Below, piece after piece: positions 26,141 to 34,885 of a DNA stretch of 64,000 bases (positions are counted from its first letter, which is position 1; each line of letters starts with the position of its first letter). A program made the position numbers and the translations under genes. The DNA is from Actinomycetota bacterium (lineage in GTDB: Bacteria > Actinomycetota > Acidimicrobiia > Acidimicrobiales > Poriferisodalaceae): positions 1 through 64,000 of the forward strand of contig JABABU010000040.1 of the NCBI GenBank assembly GCA_014238065.1, in the 5' to 3' direction. Under the pieces are notes generated by a model. It did no database searches and was not told the origin of the DNA. It saw only the letters and a program-made list of their open reading frames with translations.

Positions 26141-28072
26141 CTACGACTCGCAATGGCTCGACGGCGGGACGTCGATTGACGGGTTCTGGTCGAAGAACCC
26201 GAAGGGCACCAGGGTGAAGCCTGCGTATTCGACAGGCATGACCGGCCAGTCTTCTGGCCTCGGTACGTGGGTGACACCGAAGGTGTGCCACACGACGATG
26301 TCGGTGTTCTCGACCGATCGGTCGGCATCAACATAGTTCGCGAGGCCGACCTCGCCCGGGTGGAGGTTCGTGTAAGGACCTGCGCCTGCGTAGTGCTCTT
26401 CGGCGTGATACGGGGTGACCCAAAGGTTGTGGCGGGCGAAACCACCTCGTTGACCGGCCGGCGTATCGGCTGGTGGGTACATCGTGGGGGAAGCCTGGGG
26501 AAGAAGTTTGTACCCGACCGGCGTGCCGAACGAATTGAGCGAGCCCGGGTTGACGATGCGCCAACTTCTGCTCTGTGACGCATCGACGTTCCGCATTGCC
26601 TGCTGTTCAGTGGTGAGTGTCGTTGTCACCGACCGGAAACCTGCTCGGTATGGATGTCGGCCGGACGTGTCTGCCTCGACGTTCGTCTCGATAACCGAGT
26701 TCTCGGGGCCGTCAACTGCGGGATCGAGGCGGAAGCAGAACAGGTGTTGATGTATTGGCGACGTGACTGATGGTCCGACTTGAGGGGAGGTCTCGAGATC
26801 GGTGCCATCGTGAAGGGTGGACACGCCGATGATGCCGGTCAGTTTGACCTCGAGCTGGATCGTGCCGTCCATGTAGAAGTACCAATAGAACCCGTATTCG
26901 TAGTTGCCAACCGTGTGGATCATGCTGACCACGAGACGACGTGACCGCCTGACCTCCGGAGCGAGATCCGGCCTGAACTGGTTGGTGTGTTTCCAGAGGA
27001 TGCCGAAGTCCTCTTCGTGGAGGCACACAGCGTTCTCGCGAACCATCGGCTTGCCGTCGGGACCGAGAAAGACTGCGTCGAAGTAGGTGATCTCTCCCAG
27101 ACAATCACACCCGAGCGTCAGGGAGTTGGCCTGATGACCCAGCGCCGTCTCGCCCGCATCGAACGCGTGCTTCCAGAAGTGCAGCGGAGACGCATCGCCA
27201 TACGGAACAAGCATGTCCGAGAGTGCTGCTCGATGAAGGATCGATCTATCGCGATCGCCGTCGCGGTACCTGACGTCGTGCAGTACAAGGCCCTCGATCG
27301 GGTGCACGGAGATGCGTAGATGCCACTTCTGCCACGTGATGACATGTTCCTCGACCTCGAAGCTCGGACCCTCGGGTTGGGTGATCTCGAGCGGCTTGAG
27401 ATCGGTCCGGTGATCATCGACGAAGGCGGCAGCGTAGTCGCCAGACTCCTTGGGAATCGGGTGAACGCTGCCGTCGGAAGCTGCATGGTCTTCGACGATG
27501 ACGCGACCGCTGTCGGAATCGACAAATGCCACGAGGCCCTCGATAGGGCGGGCGTAGTAGTTGTCGTCGGGGTGCTCGTGTAGGAACGCAATCGCGCGCA
27601 GGACTCGGCCGGTCGGCATCTCCGGAGGGCGGATACCCGCGAGCCATGGTTCGATGTGCACGAGCGAGAGGTCGTCGATGTCTCGCTTGGCCAGAGCGTC
27701 GAGCCAATCACTGTTCTTGCTCAGCGTCGCGGTGACCTCGAAGACGTCGGCGCCGCCGATCGGTGCCTGTCCATCGTCGATCCACCTGAAGTCGACGATC
27801 TCGACCCGTTCGACCTCGATGTTGGCCTCGAAGCTCATGCCCTTGGCTCTGTCGTGCCCGATCAGCCGCATTATCCGATCGATCGACGACCCCCTCGAGT
27901 ACTTCGCGAGTTCGTGTCTCGATGGTTCTGCCGCGTATCCGGCAGAGAAGAACGTGCGATCGCTGAGCTTGTCATCCGATCGCAGAACGGCCACGGCTCG
28001 CTCGAGCTCGTCGGCTGTACATGGGTCGAGGGGGTGTGGCTTGTGAAACGCCGTGGGTGTCTTTTGGATCAT
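26141..28072 (-). CDS. copper-containing primary amine oxidase
   Basis: 643 residues, typical family length. The Tyr that becomes topaquinone is Tyr391 in 'TVGNYEYGF'. The copper ligands are His441 and His443 ('PIHQHLF') and His602 ('GVTHVPRPEDWPVMP'). The catalytic base is Asp305 in 'HAFDAGETALG'. It oxidises primary amines to aldehydes with release of ammonia and H2O2. ATG 28072 follows GGAG and is the first usable start downstream of the Rieske gene. No signal peptide is seen, so it is probably cytoplasmic. It lies 136 bp downstream of the Rieske oxygenase, suggesting that both act in one amine-degradation route. Confidence 0.95.
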   Translation of the reverse strand: MIQKTPTAFHKPHPLDPCTADELERAVAVLRSDDKLSDRTFFSAGYAAEPSRHELAKYSRGSSIDRIMRLIGHDRAKGMSFEANIEVERVEIVDFRWIDDGQAPIGGADVFEVTATLSKNSDWLDALAKRDIDDLSLVHIEPWLAGIRPPEMPTGRVLRAIAFLHEHPDDNYYARPIEGLVAFVDSDSGRVIVEDHAASDGSVHPIPKESGDYAAAFVDDHRTDLKPLEITQPEGPSFEVEEHVITWQKWHLRISVHPIEGLVLHDVRYRDGDRDRSILHRAALSDMLVPYGDASPLHFWKHAFDAGETALGHQANSLTLGCDCLGEITYFDAVFLGPDGKPMVRENAVCLHEEDFGILWKHTNQFRPDLAPEVRRSRRLVVSMIHTVGNYEYGFYWYFYMDGTIQLEVKLTGIIGVSTLHDGTDLETSPQVGPSVTSPIHQHLFCFRLDPAVDGPENSVIETNVEADTSGRHPYRAGFRSVTTTLTTEQQAMRNVDASQSRSWRIVNPGSLNSFGTPVGYKLLPQASPTMYPPADTPAGQRGGFARHNLWVTPYHAEEHYAGAGPYTNLHPGEVGLANYVDADRSVENTDIVVWHTFGVTHVPRPEDWPVMPVEYAGFTLVPFGFFDQNPSIDVPPSSHCES

Positions 28073-28208
28073 CAGCTCCAGCGTCTCAAATAAACGGCCT
28101 CGATGGCGAACTTCTGAGGGAAGCGGCCTTCCGTCATCGTCGGGCTTGGGCGACGCCGACGAAACTGCCAGCGGCTCGATCGGGGTTGGCGTTTCTGCCG
28201 GAGTGAGT

Positions 28209-29327
28209 TCAGTCGAGCGCGTCGAGCACCATGGTGTGGAAGTGGTGGACCGCGTGCTCGGAGATCTCCGGCCGGTCGGGAATACAGATGAAGCGGCCCT
28301 GGTGGTAGGCGTGCGAACGCAATCCGACTTGCACGCTCTCGCACAGAGCCACGTCCTCTGGACCAAGAACACTCTGGAAGTACTCGGCTGCCTTGTGTGC
28401 AGCTTCGCCAGGACCCTCGGGGGTCCCGTACATCGTGGTCCGCTGCATCGTCTGTTCCGGCCCCATCGGATCGAATTGGAACAGCAACACACCGTCGATG
28501 CCCGGGAGGTGACCGATCGACACATTTGGCCACAGGAAGATGGACGCAAAGCTCTGAGGACCGGAGGTCACTTCGTAGGTCGAGTTTCCTTCGCGGCTCT
28601 TGCCCGACTGGATCGACCAGTTCTGGTGTGTCTCGTTGACGTAGGTGTCCATGTCGATGAGATCGACGAAAGCGGGGTGGGCCGGGTGGCAGTGGTAGCA
28701 CTCGAGTAGGTTGTCGCCCACGTTCTTCCAGTTCGCGGCGATCTCGAACGCGAAGCTGGAGTACGCCGCCGAGGCTCCAGGGTCGGGACACAACCCACGA
28801 ATGGCGTCCTCCGCTCCCGGGTAGACCTCGCTCATGGGTTCTGGGTTCGCCGAGAGGTTCACGAACAAAAAGCCGCAGAAGTCCTCGATCGCGATCTCGG
28901 GAAGGGTGAAGTCGTCGAAGTCGAACTCTTCCATGCGGTCCGACATCCTTGCGCCCTTCAGTCGGCCGTCTGTGCCGTACGCCCATGCGTGGTACGGGCA
29001 AGTGATGAGATTTTTGGCGGTGCCGTTTCCTTCGAGCAGTACATGACCGCGGTGCATGCACACGTTGAAGAAGGCTCTGAGCTCGCCGTCGGCGCTTCTG
29101 ATCGCGAACACACGCTGGCCAAGAACATCGGCCGTTGTGTATTGACCGGTCTCGCGCACGCCCGATGCGTGCCCGATGCAGATCCAGCTCTTCCAGAAGA
29201 TGGCTTCCTTTTCTTGCTCGAGCACCACAGGGTCGAAGTAGTAGTGCGCCGGCAAGGTGAAGGACCGCGTCGGGTCGGCGTCGAAACGGTCCACCGTTCT
29301 GTCAGGCCGGCGGTAGGTGTCAACCAT
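28209..29327 (-). CDS. Rieske non-haem iron oxygenase, alpha subunit (quaternary-amine type)
   Basis: 372 residues. The Rieske centre is C90-x-H92...C110-x2-H113 ('NVCMHRGHV', 'LITCPYHAW'). The catalytic domain has 'NWKNVGDNLLECYHCHPAHP', in which Glu, Tyr and two His in the ECYHCHPAHP segment match the choline/glycine-betaine/carnitine monooxygenase group, followed by 'DVALCESVQVGLRS' near the C-terminus. Such enzymes N-demethylate or cleave quaternary amines using an external reductase. No reductase gene is adjacent. The pairing with a primary amine oxidase supports amine catabolism. Start ATG 29327, with a weak ribosome site. Confidence 0.85.
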   Translation of the reverse strand: MVDTYRRPDRTVDRFDADPTRSFTLPAHYYFDPVVLEQEKEAIFWKSWICIGHASGVRETGQYTTADVLGQRVFAIRSADGELRAFFNVCMHRGHVLLEGNGTAKNLITCPYHAWAYGTDGRLKGARMSDRMEEFDFDDFTLPEIAIEDFCGFLFVNLSANPEPMSEVYPGAEDAIRGLCPDPGASAAYSSFAFEIAANWKNVGDNLLECYHCHPAHPAFVDLIDMDTYVNETHQNWSIQSGKSREGNSTYEVTSGPQSFASIFLWPNVSIGHLPGIDGVLLFQFDPMGPEQTMQRTTMYGTPEGPGEAAHKAAEYFQSVLGPEDVALCESVQVGLRSHAYHQGRFICIPDRPEISEHAVHHFHTMVLDALD

Positions 29328-29650
29328 GGGAGATCCGATCTCGCTTCTGTTGCCTCTCCATCGTCGCATGTGACGATCGACGGTGCGACGTCGGTCAGGT
29401 CAGCTGCATGAGGCCACCACCGTGTCACATTGTTTCGGTGACGATGACGTCTTCGATGAAGGTTGGGTGGCGTTCTAGGGTGGGTCGATGAGCGATGTCG
29501 TGGCCCCGAGGATCGGTGGATGCTTTTGCCGAAGCGTCCTGTGTCGCGCCTGGCTCTTCGGTGGCGTGTCGAATCGTCACTGCGAGAACTACCGTCGGCT
29601 GGGCGGCATCCCGCCAGCGCTGACGCACCACGAAGGAAACGGCTAGCTCG
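29328..29650. other. intergenic region between divergent Rieske and MDR genes
   Basis: 323 bp with only short overlapping frames, the best a 68-codon minus frame at 29425-29631 without a ribosome site or known motif. Promoters for both flanking genes presumably lie here. I see no strong inverted repeat. Confidence 0.4.
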
Positions 29651-30625
29651 GTGCGGCAATGGTGGGTTGTTCCTGGCCAGATGGGTGGCTTCAGCGAACT
29701 CAGGTCGGTGGCGATCCCCGATCCAGGTCCGGGTCAGGTTCTTGTTGCGGTTGCGGCCACCACGATCAACCGTGGCGAGCTGATCGGGCGGCCACGCCTT
29801 CTCTCCGCGAACCCGAAGGCGCGGTCGGCGCCGAGCGGTATCGAGTTCGCGGGCACTGTCTCGGTGGTCGGTGCAGGCGTCGATGGTTGGTCGGTGGGCG
29901 ACCGGGTGATGGGTAGGGGCTCGGCATGCCACGCCGAAAACGTCGTGGTCTCCGAACGAGCTCTCATCGCTGTGCCCGCCCGGCTCAGCCTCGTCGACGC
30001 AGCCGCGATCCCGAACGTCTTCGTCACTGCGCACGACGCCATCGTCACCGCCGCCCGTCTCCAGCCCGGCGAATCGGTGTTGGTCACGGCCGGTTCTTCG
30101 GGGGTCGGCACTGCAGCCATCCAGATCGCGCGCTATCTCGGCGCATCGAAGGTCATCGCGACGACGACCTCACCGAAGAAAGCTCCGGCGTTGTTGCGGC
30201 TCGGAGCGAGTGATGTCGTGGACAGCAACGGGGATGATTGGTCGACTGCGGTTCGAGACCTCACAGGAGGCGCCAACGTCGTGATCGATCAGGTCGGTGG
30301 CGAATTGGCCCGGCCATGCCTCGCGGCGATGGCGACCAGCGGCCGATTTGTCACCGTTGGTCGAAACGGAGGAAGCGAGGCGATGATCGATCTCGATCGG
30401 GTAGCACTCGAACGGCTCTCGATCATCGGCGTGACGTTTAGGACGAGGACGCCCGAAGAAGCCCTGGCCTGCAGCGAACGCTTCGTCGCTGACCTCTTGG
30501 CCGGCTTCGATGACGGTTCTTTGCTGCCCGTCGTGGATACGACGTTTGCACTCGACGATTTGCCGGCCGCCCATGAATACATGGCCAGCGACCAGCAGGT
30601 GGGCAAGATCGTGATCGTCACGTGA
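29651..30625 (+). CDS. zinc-independent MDR oxidoreductase (quinone oxidoreductase-like)
   Basis: 324 residues with the medium-chain dehydrogenase layout: N-terminal 'GGFSELRSVAIPDPGPGQVLV', 'PSGIEFAGTVSVVGAGV', the nucleotide-binding 'VLVTAGSSGVGTAAIQIARYLGA' near residue 140, and 'GANVVIDQVGG'. No structural-zinc Cys cluster is seen. It likely reduces quinones, enals or enoyl compounds with NADPH. Start is GTG 29651. It overlaps the next gene by one base, so it is first of a three-gene operon. Confidence 0.85.
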   Translation: MRQWWVVPGQMGGFSELRSVAIPDPGPGQVLVAVAATTINRGELIGRPRLLSANPKARSAPSGIEFAGTVSVVGAGVDGWSVGDRVMGRGSACHAENVVVSERALIAVPARLSLVDAAAIPNVFVTAHDAIVTAARLQPGESVLVTAGSSGVGTAAIQIARYLGASKVIATTTSPKKAPALLRLGASDVVDSNGDDWSTAVRDLTGGANVVIDQVGGELARPCLAAMATSGRFVTVGRNGGSEAMIDLDRVALERLSIIGVTFRTRTPEEALACSERFVADLLAGFDDGSLLPVVDTTFALDDLPAAHEYMASDQQVGKIVIVT

Positions 30626-31806
30626 TGTCGTCGCGTCTTGCTCCACTGCCTGTCCAGGACTGGGAGCCTGGGCTGCTCGATCGAACTCGCGCCATCCTGG
30701 GGGCTGACTACAACGCTGCGGCGAACGTCTACTGCACGCTGGCGAACGAGCCGGACCTCTTTGTGGCCTGGCTCCACTGGGGAGGGCACGGCCTCCGGCA
30801 ATCGACGCTCGAACCGCGTGAACGCGAGCTGGTGATACTGCGAGCAACGGCCATCTCGCATGGTGAGTATCCGTTTACCCAGCACACTCGAATCGGTGCT
30901 GCGATCGGTCTCACCGGTGAAGAACTCATCGCGGTTCGTGCAGGCTCGACCAGCGAACTCTGGGACGTATCAGACTCGGCGTTGATCGCCGCTGTCGAAG
31001 ACCTTCTCATGACAGGAACGATCAGCGACCCAGTTTGGGAGGCGCTCACTGTTGCGTTCTCGACGGTGCAGATCATGGATGTCATCGCGACGACGGCTTT
31101 CTATCGCCTTGCTTCCTGGATGCTGAACGTCTGTGGGACTCCGCTCGACTCTGGCCAAGAAAGCCAGCTGAAGTCCGTCACCTTGGGGGCCTTCGAACCG
31201 AGGATGGAGAGGTGTCGTCTGCGTATTCGGCCGATCGATCTTCAGTATTGGCCTGACGACTTGGTGGCGACCACCGCGACCTGGCCCCGTTTTTGCACCC
31301 GCGAAGAGCTGAGGCGAGCGAACGTGTACGGCACGCTCGCGAACCACCCTGCCCTGTTCGAGGCCATCGGGCCGTTCATGGCTTACCTGTTGGTCGACAA
31401 CTCTTTGTCCGATATCGGTCGCGAGGCCGTCATCATTCGATCGTGCGTTCGCGACCGCGGTCGGTATCCGTATCGCCAACACGTCCGTATCGGCGCGCAG
31501 GCAGGACTCTCCGATGGGGACCTGAATGAACTCGTTGCCCCCAAGCCAGTGTTCGATGACCCCACTCTGGCGATTCTGGTCGAGATCACCGATGAGCTTC
31601 ACGACACGAACGTGCTGAGCGATCACACATGGGAGCGAGCCACGGGCCGTCTCACCCGTCGTCAAGTTCTCGACACCGTGGCTACCGTCGGGTTCTACGG
31701 ATTCATCAGCTTCGTGTTGAATGGTTCCGGGACCGAACTCGAACCCGGAGATGTCCATCTTCCGGACGACGTCCCGCTGAAGAGAGGTGATCGATGGATG
31801 TCGTAG
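30625..31806 (+). CDS. duplicated carboxymuconolactone-decarboxylase-fold protein
   Basis: 393 residues containing two CMD/AhpD-like halves. The first has 'RERELVILRATAISHGEYPFTQHTRIGAAIGL', the second 'GREAVIIRSCVRDRGRYPYRQHVRIGAQAGL'. The conserved Glu and His are present in both, but the CxxC of the peroxidase AhpD is absent, which points to a decarboxylase or hydratase-like role rather than a thiol peroxidase. Both halves also share 'ANVYxTLAN' near their starts, so the protein arose by internal duplication. It starts within the stop of the oxidoreductase gene and overlaps the TauD gene. Confidence 0.8.
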   Translation: MSSRLAPLPVQDWEPGLLDRTRAILGADYNAAANVYCTLANEPDLFVAWLHWGGHGLRQSTLEPRERELVILRATAISHGEYPFTQHTRIGAAIGLTGEELIAVRAGSTSELWDVSDSALIAAVEDLLMTGTISDPVWEALTVAFSTVQIMDVIATTAFYRLASWMLNVCGTPLDSGQESQLKSVTLGAFEPRMERCRLRIRPIDLQYWPDDLVATTATWPRFCTREELRRANVYGTLANHPALFEAIGPFMAYLLVDNSLSDIGREAVIIRSCVRDRGRYPYRQHVRIGAQAGLSDGDLNELVAPKPVFDDPTLAILVEITDELHDTNVLSDHTWERATGRLTRRQVLDTVATVGFYGFISFVLNGSGTELEPGDVHLPDDVPLKRGDRWMS

Positions 31807-32579
31807 AAGTCAATGGAGCACTCGGGGCTGAGGTCAGCGACATCCGCCTGGCCGAGGTGACTGACCGCGAATTCGCCGACATCCGCGACGCGTTCCACGA
31901 GTACTGCATGCTGGCGTTTCCAGGGCAGTTCCTCACGATCGACGAACACGTTGCCTTTGCGGGTAGATGGGGCGAATGGAGTATCAGCCCGTTCGTCCCC
32001 TACCTCGAAACTCACCCGTGCGTTCTCCCGCTCACGAATCGCGGCAAAGAGCACACTGTCACCGAGGCCTGGCACACCGACTCGGCGTTTCTCGCCCAGC
32101 CGCCGGCGCTGAACGTGCTGTCGGCGCACAAGGTTCCCATCGGGGGCGACACCATGTGGTCGAACCAGTATCGCGCCTACGAGCGGCTGTCCTCCGGCAT
32201 GAAGTCACTCCTGGAAGGAGTTCGGGCCGAATACATCGGGACTGTGCTCGCTGCTCTCGGCGGTAGCGATGACGTTCCTTCGACGTACCACCCGCTTGTG
32301 CGCACGCATCCTGAGACCGGCCGCAAGGCGCTGTACATGACCAGGCCCGGTGCCACGATCTCTCGGCTCGAGGGTATGACGCCTGCCGAGAGTCGGCCGT
32401 TGCTCGACTACCTCTACGCCTTCTCTGCCCGGCCCGACAACGTCCATCGCCATCGCTGGAGCGATGGTGACGTCGTGATGTGGGACAACCGGTGCACGAT
32501 GCACTTTGCGGTTCACGACTACGGCGACGCGGTTCGCGACATCCACCGCATCAGCATCAAGGGCGACGTGCCGGTATGA
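31794..32579 (+). CDS. TauD/TfdA-family Fe(II)/2-oxoglutarate dioxygenase
   Basis: 261 residues, close to TauD length. The iron site is 'EAWHTDSAFL' (His94, Asp96). The distal His is in 'CTMHFAVHDYGD' and the 2-oxoglutarate Arg in 'IHRISIKGDVP'. It overlaps the duplicated CMD gene by 13 bp (ATG 31794 after AGAGG), so it is the last clear gene of this operon. Together with the MDR and CMD proteins it suggests oxidative breakdown of a small cyclic or aryloxy substrate. Confidence 0.9.
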   Translation: MDVVEVNGALGAEVSDIRLAEVTDREFADIRDAFHEYCMLAFPGQFLTIDEHVAFAGRWGEWSISPFVPYLETHPCVLPLTNRGKEHTVTEAWHTDSAFLAQPPALNVLSAHKVPIGGDTMWSNQYRAYERLSSGMKSLLEGVRAEYIGTVLAALGGSDDVPSTYHPLVRTHPETGRKALYMTRPGATISRLEGMTPAESRPLLDYLYAFSARPDNVHRHRWSDGDVVMWDNRCTMHFAVHDYGDAVRDIHRISIKGDVPV

Positions 32580-33035
32580 CAGTCAACACCGCTGGGTTCC
32601 AGGTCGACCGTTTCACCGTGCTTTCGTGACGCGTACTTCCGACTGAACTGATCGACGCAAGATCATGGCTGGAGAAGCCGGACGGAGATGACTTCCGGCT
32701 GTTCGAACCTGCTGATGTTCGTGCTCCGAGTCCGGTGATGGACGACGTGGCTTCAGCGAGGGGCATCCTCAAATCGTTCGCAGATGCCCCTGAACAGCGT
32801 CATGGTGGCGATGTGGGGCGTAGCTTCAACGCCCGGCACCGGATTGCAACAGCACCCGACCAGAGCTCGGCCGATGACTCGCCTGTTGCCGTCGACATGG
32901 GCGTCGAGGAACCAGCGTCGGCAGCCGGAACTTCGAGATCATCGACTGGTCCCGCGCTGTCCCGTTGTGGTCGAGCCAACCTGTGTAGCGGAAGATGATT
33001 CGTCGATCGGCTCTCGACGGTGGGATTCTGTTGCG
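32580..33035. other. 456-bp stretch without a confident gene
   Basis: A 17-codon frame starts at ATG 32576, overlapping the dioxygenase stop, and ends at 32629. Beyond it, a plus-strand frame running to 32998 reads 'LIDARSWLEKPDGDDFRLFEP' and is locally protein-like but lacks a start and loses that character near 32800. This could be a decayed gene between the TauD operon and the exporter. No terminator is obvious. Confidence 0.3.
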
Positions 33036-34352
33036 GTGACATCAACGCCCGCCGTCGGTTCTGAGGAACTCGAAGAACCGACTGGGGTTACACCGACCCG
33101 CCGACCCGACTCGAACAAACCGGCTCTGCGGCAGGCGTTGGGGGTGCTCCGCATCCGCCACTACCGGAACTTGTGGTTGTCGTCGTTTGTCTCGTTCACC
33201 GGCATGCAGATGCAGCAGATCGCGAGAGGAGTGCTCGCGTGGGACCTGACCCAGAGTCACGCTGCCGTGGGTTCGGTGTTCCTGTCGTTCGGTCTGCCGA
33301 TGTTGCTGTTCTCGCTGGTGGGCGGCGCGACGGCAGATCGGCTGAACAAACGCAGCCTGACGATGATGACGCAGGGCGCAACCGGCGTTTTGGCGCTCGT
33401 GACGGCGCTGCTCGTGGTGAGCGATGTCATCACCATCGAATTGCTGCTGTTGGTCGGAGTGGTTCAAGGTTCGTTTTTCTCGTTCGGTATGCCGGCTCGT
33501 TCGCCGTTGATGGCGCTTTCGGTGCCGGCGGACGATCTGACGAGTGCCATGGCGCTGTCGAATGCTGCGATGAACGCCACCAGGCTCGGCGGTCCCGCTA
33601 TCGCTGGCGGTCTGATCGCGCTTCAAGGTGTCGAGACGGCGTACTTCGTGCAGGCAGCGCTGTACGTCATCAGCGTTGTCATATTGCTCCGGGTACCACA
33701 TGGTCTCGGTGCGCCGAACAACTCGGAGCGAAGGAGCGTCTTTCGAGAGATCGGCGCCGGCGTCGGCTATGCGGTGCATCACAAGATCCTGCGCCTCCTG
33801 TTGCTGATGGGATTCATCAGCGCGATGTTCGCGATGCCCTACGTGATTCTCTTGCCGGGTTTCGTCGAGGAGGATCTCGGTCTGGGTTCCAGCGCGTTCG
33901 GCATTCTGTCGTCGGTGACCGGCGTCGGAGCGCTCGTCGGGTCGTTGGTCGTGGCAGCCTTTTCGAATCACAATCGCAAGCCGCTCATTCAGTTTGGTTG
34001 TGGCATTGCCGGTGGACTCGGTTTGATCCTGCTCGGCGTTGGGTCGGACAGATTCGGCTATGCAGGCGCGCTCGTCGCCGTCTTGTTCCTCGGTCTCACG
34101 CTCACGACGTTTCAGACGCTGAACATGACCATGGTGATGGCCGCCACCGACGAGCAGTACTACGGGCGCATCAACTCGATGATGATGCTGACGTTCAGTT
34201 CGATGCCTGTCATGGCGATACCGCTGGGACTCGTCGCAGACGAGATCGGCGTGGTGAATTTGTTCGTGCTGCAGGGGCTTGTCGTCATGGCTGCTCTTGG
34301 CGTCGTGGCGGCGATGAACGTGAAGTACACGTTCGGTCCTCAGGCTGGCTGA
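33036..34352 (+). CDS. MFS transporter, EntS-like exporter family
   Basis: 438 residues with 12 predicted membrane helices. 'RHYRNLWLSSFVSFTGMQMQQIARGVLAWDLT' begins the first helix, 'GGATADRLNKRSLTMMTQ' is the motif A-like loop after helix 2, and 'SVPADDLTSAMALSNAAMNATRLGGPAIAG' is a hallmark of the enterobactin-exporter-like MFS branch. It probably exports a small molecule. The GTG at 33036 is chosen because the frame further upstream is Arg/Pro-rich without hydrophobic content; the exact start is uncertain. The RidA gene follows after 23 bp. Confidence 0.85.
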   Translation: MTSTPAVGSEELEEPTGVTPTRRPDSNKPALRQALGVLRIRHYRNLWLSSFVSFTGMQMQQIARGVLAWDLTQSHAAVGSVFLSFGLPMLLFSLVGGATADRLNKRSLTMMTQGATGVLALVTALLVVSDVITIELLLLVGVVQGSFFSFGMPARSPLMALSVPADDLTSAMALSNAAMNATRLGGPAIAGGLIALQGVETAYFVQAALYVISVVILLRVPHGLGAPNNSERRSVFREIGAGVGYAVHHKILRLLLLMGFISAMFAMPYVILLPGFVEEDLGLGSSAFGILSSVTGVGALVGSLVVAAFSNHNRKPLIQFGCGIAGGLGLILLGVGSDRFGYAGALVAVLFLGLTLTTFQTLNMTMVMAATDEQYYGRINSMMMLTFSSMPVMAIPLGLVADEIGVVNLFVLQGLVVMAALGVVAAMNVKYTFGPQAG

Positions 34353-34375
34353 CCTACGGGTACTACGTTGCGTAC

Positions 34376-34834
34376 ATGAGCCACGAGAAGCGAATGATCG
34401 AAGCAGGAATCGAATTGCCAGACGGCCCAGGTCCTGCCGGACTGTACGTCTCGTGCGTGCACGTCGGCGATCTGTTGCACATAGGGGGACACGGCCCGTT
34501 TCGGCCAGAGGGCGGGTTCGTCACCGGCAAGGTGGGCGATACCGTCTCGCTCGAAGAAGCACGGCACGCTGCGAGATTGACGGGTAAGCAATGTCTTCGG
34601 TCTGCACGCATCGAACTCGGGTCACTCGACAGAGTCGTCAGGACGGTGAAGGTGCTCGGCATGGTGAACTGTGCGCCGGGCTTCAACAACACCCCCGCCG
34701 TCATCGACGGCTGTTCCGAATTGTTCCACCAGGTGTTCGGCGACGCCGGAATCCACACCCGGTCCGCAGTTGGCATGGCCGAACTGCCATTCGATATCAG
34801 CGTCGAGATCGAGGCCATCTTCCAAGTCGCGTAG
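34376..34834 (+). CDS. RidA-family protein
   Basis: 152 residues. 'GDLLHIGGHGPF' near the N-terminus and 'RTVKVLGMVNCAPGFNNTPAVIDGCSELFHQVFGDAG' followed by 'RSAVGMAELPFDISVEIEAIF' match the YjgF-YER057c-UK114 group with the RidA Arg in 'TRSAVGM'. The length of 152 is longer than canonical RidA (about 128). It hydrolyses enamine/imine intermediates or has a related deaminase role. It lies 23 bp behind the exporter and is convergent with the secreted protein gene. Confidence 0.85.
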   Translation: MSHEKRMIEAGIELPDGPGPAGLYVSCVHVGDLLHIGGHGPFRPEGGFVTGKVGDTVSLEEARHAARLTGKQCLRSARIELGSLDRVVRTVKVLGMVNCAPGFNNTPAVIDGCSELFHQVFGDAGIHTRSAVGMAELPFDISVEIEAIFQVA

Positions 34835-34885
34835 AGCCGTGATGGCGACAGCGTGTCAGAAAGAAAACCCGGATCGGGCCGGTGA

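Noticed and set aside
33173..34834. A 553-codon plus-strand frame continuing across the MFS gene into the RidA gene
   Set aside because: The MFS region in this frame is Arg/Gly-rich noise; the RidA part starts at its own ATG 34376. The exporter is in another frame (33036-34352) with clear membrane helices.
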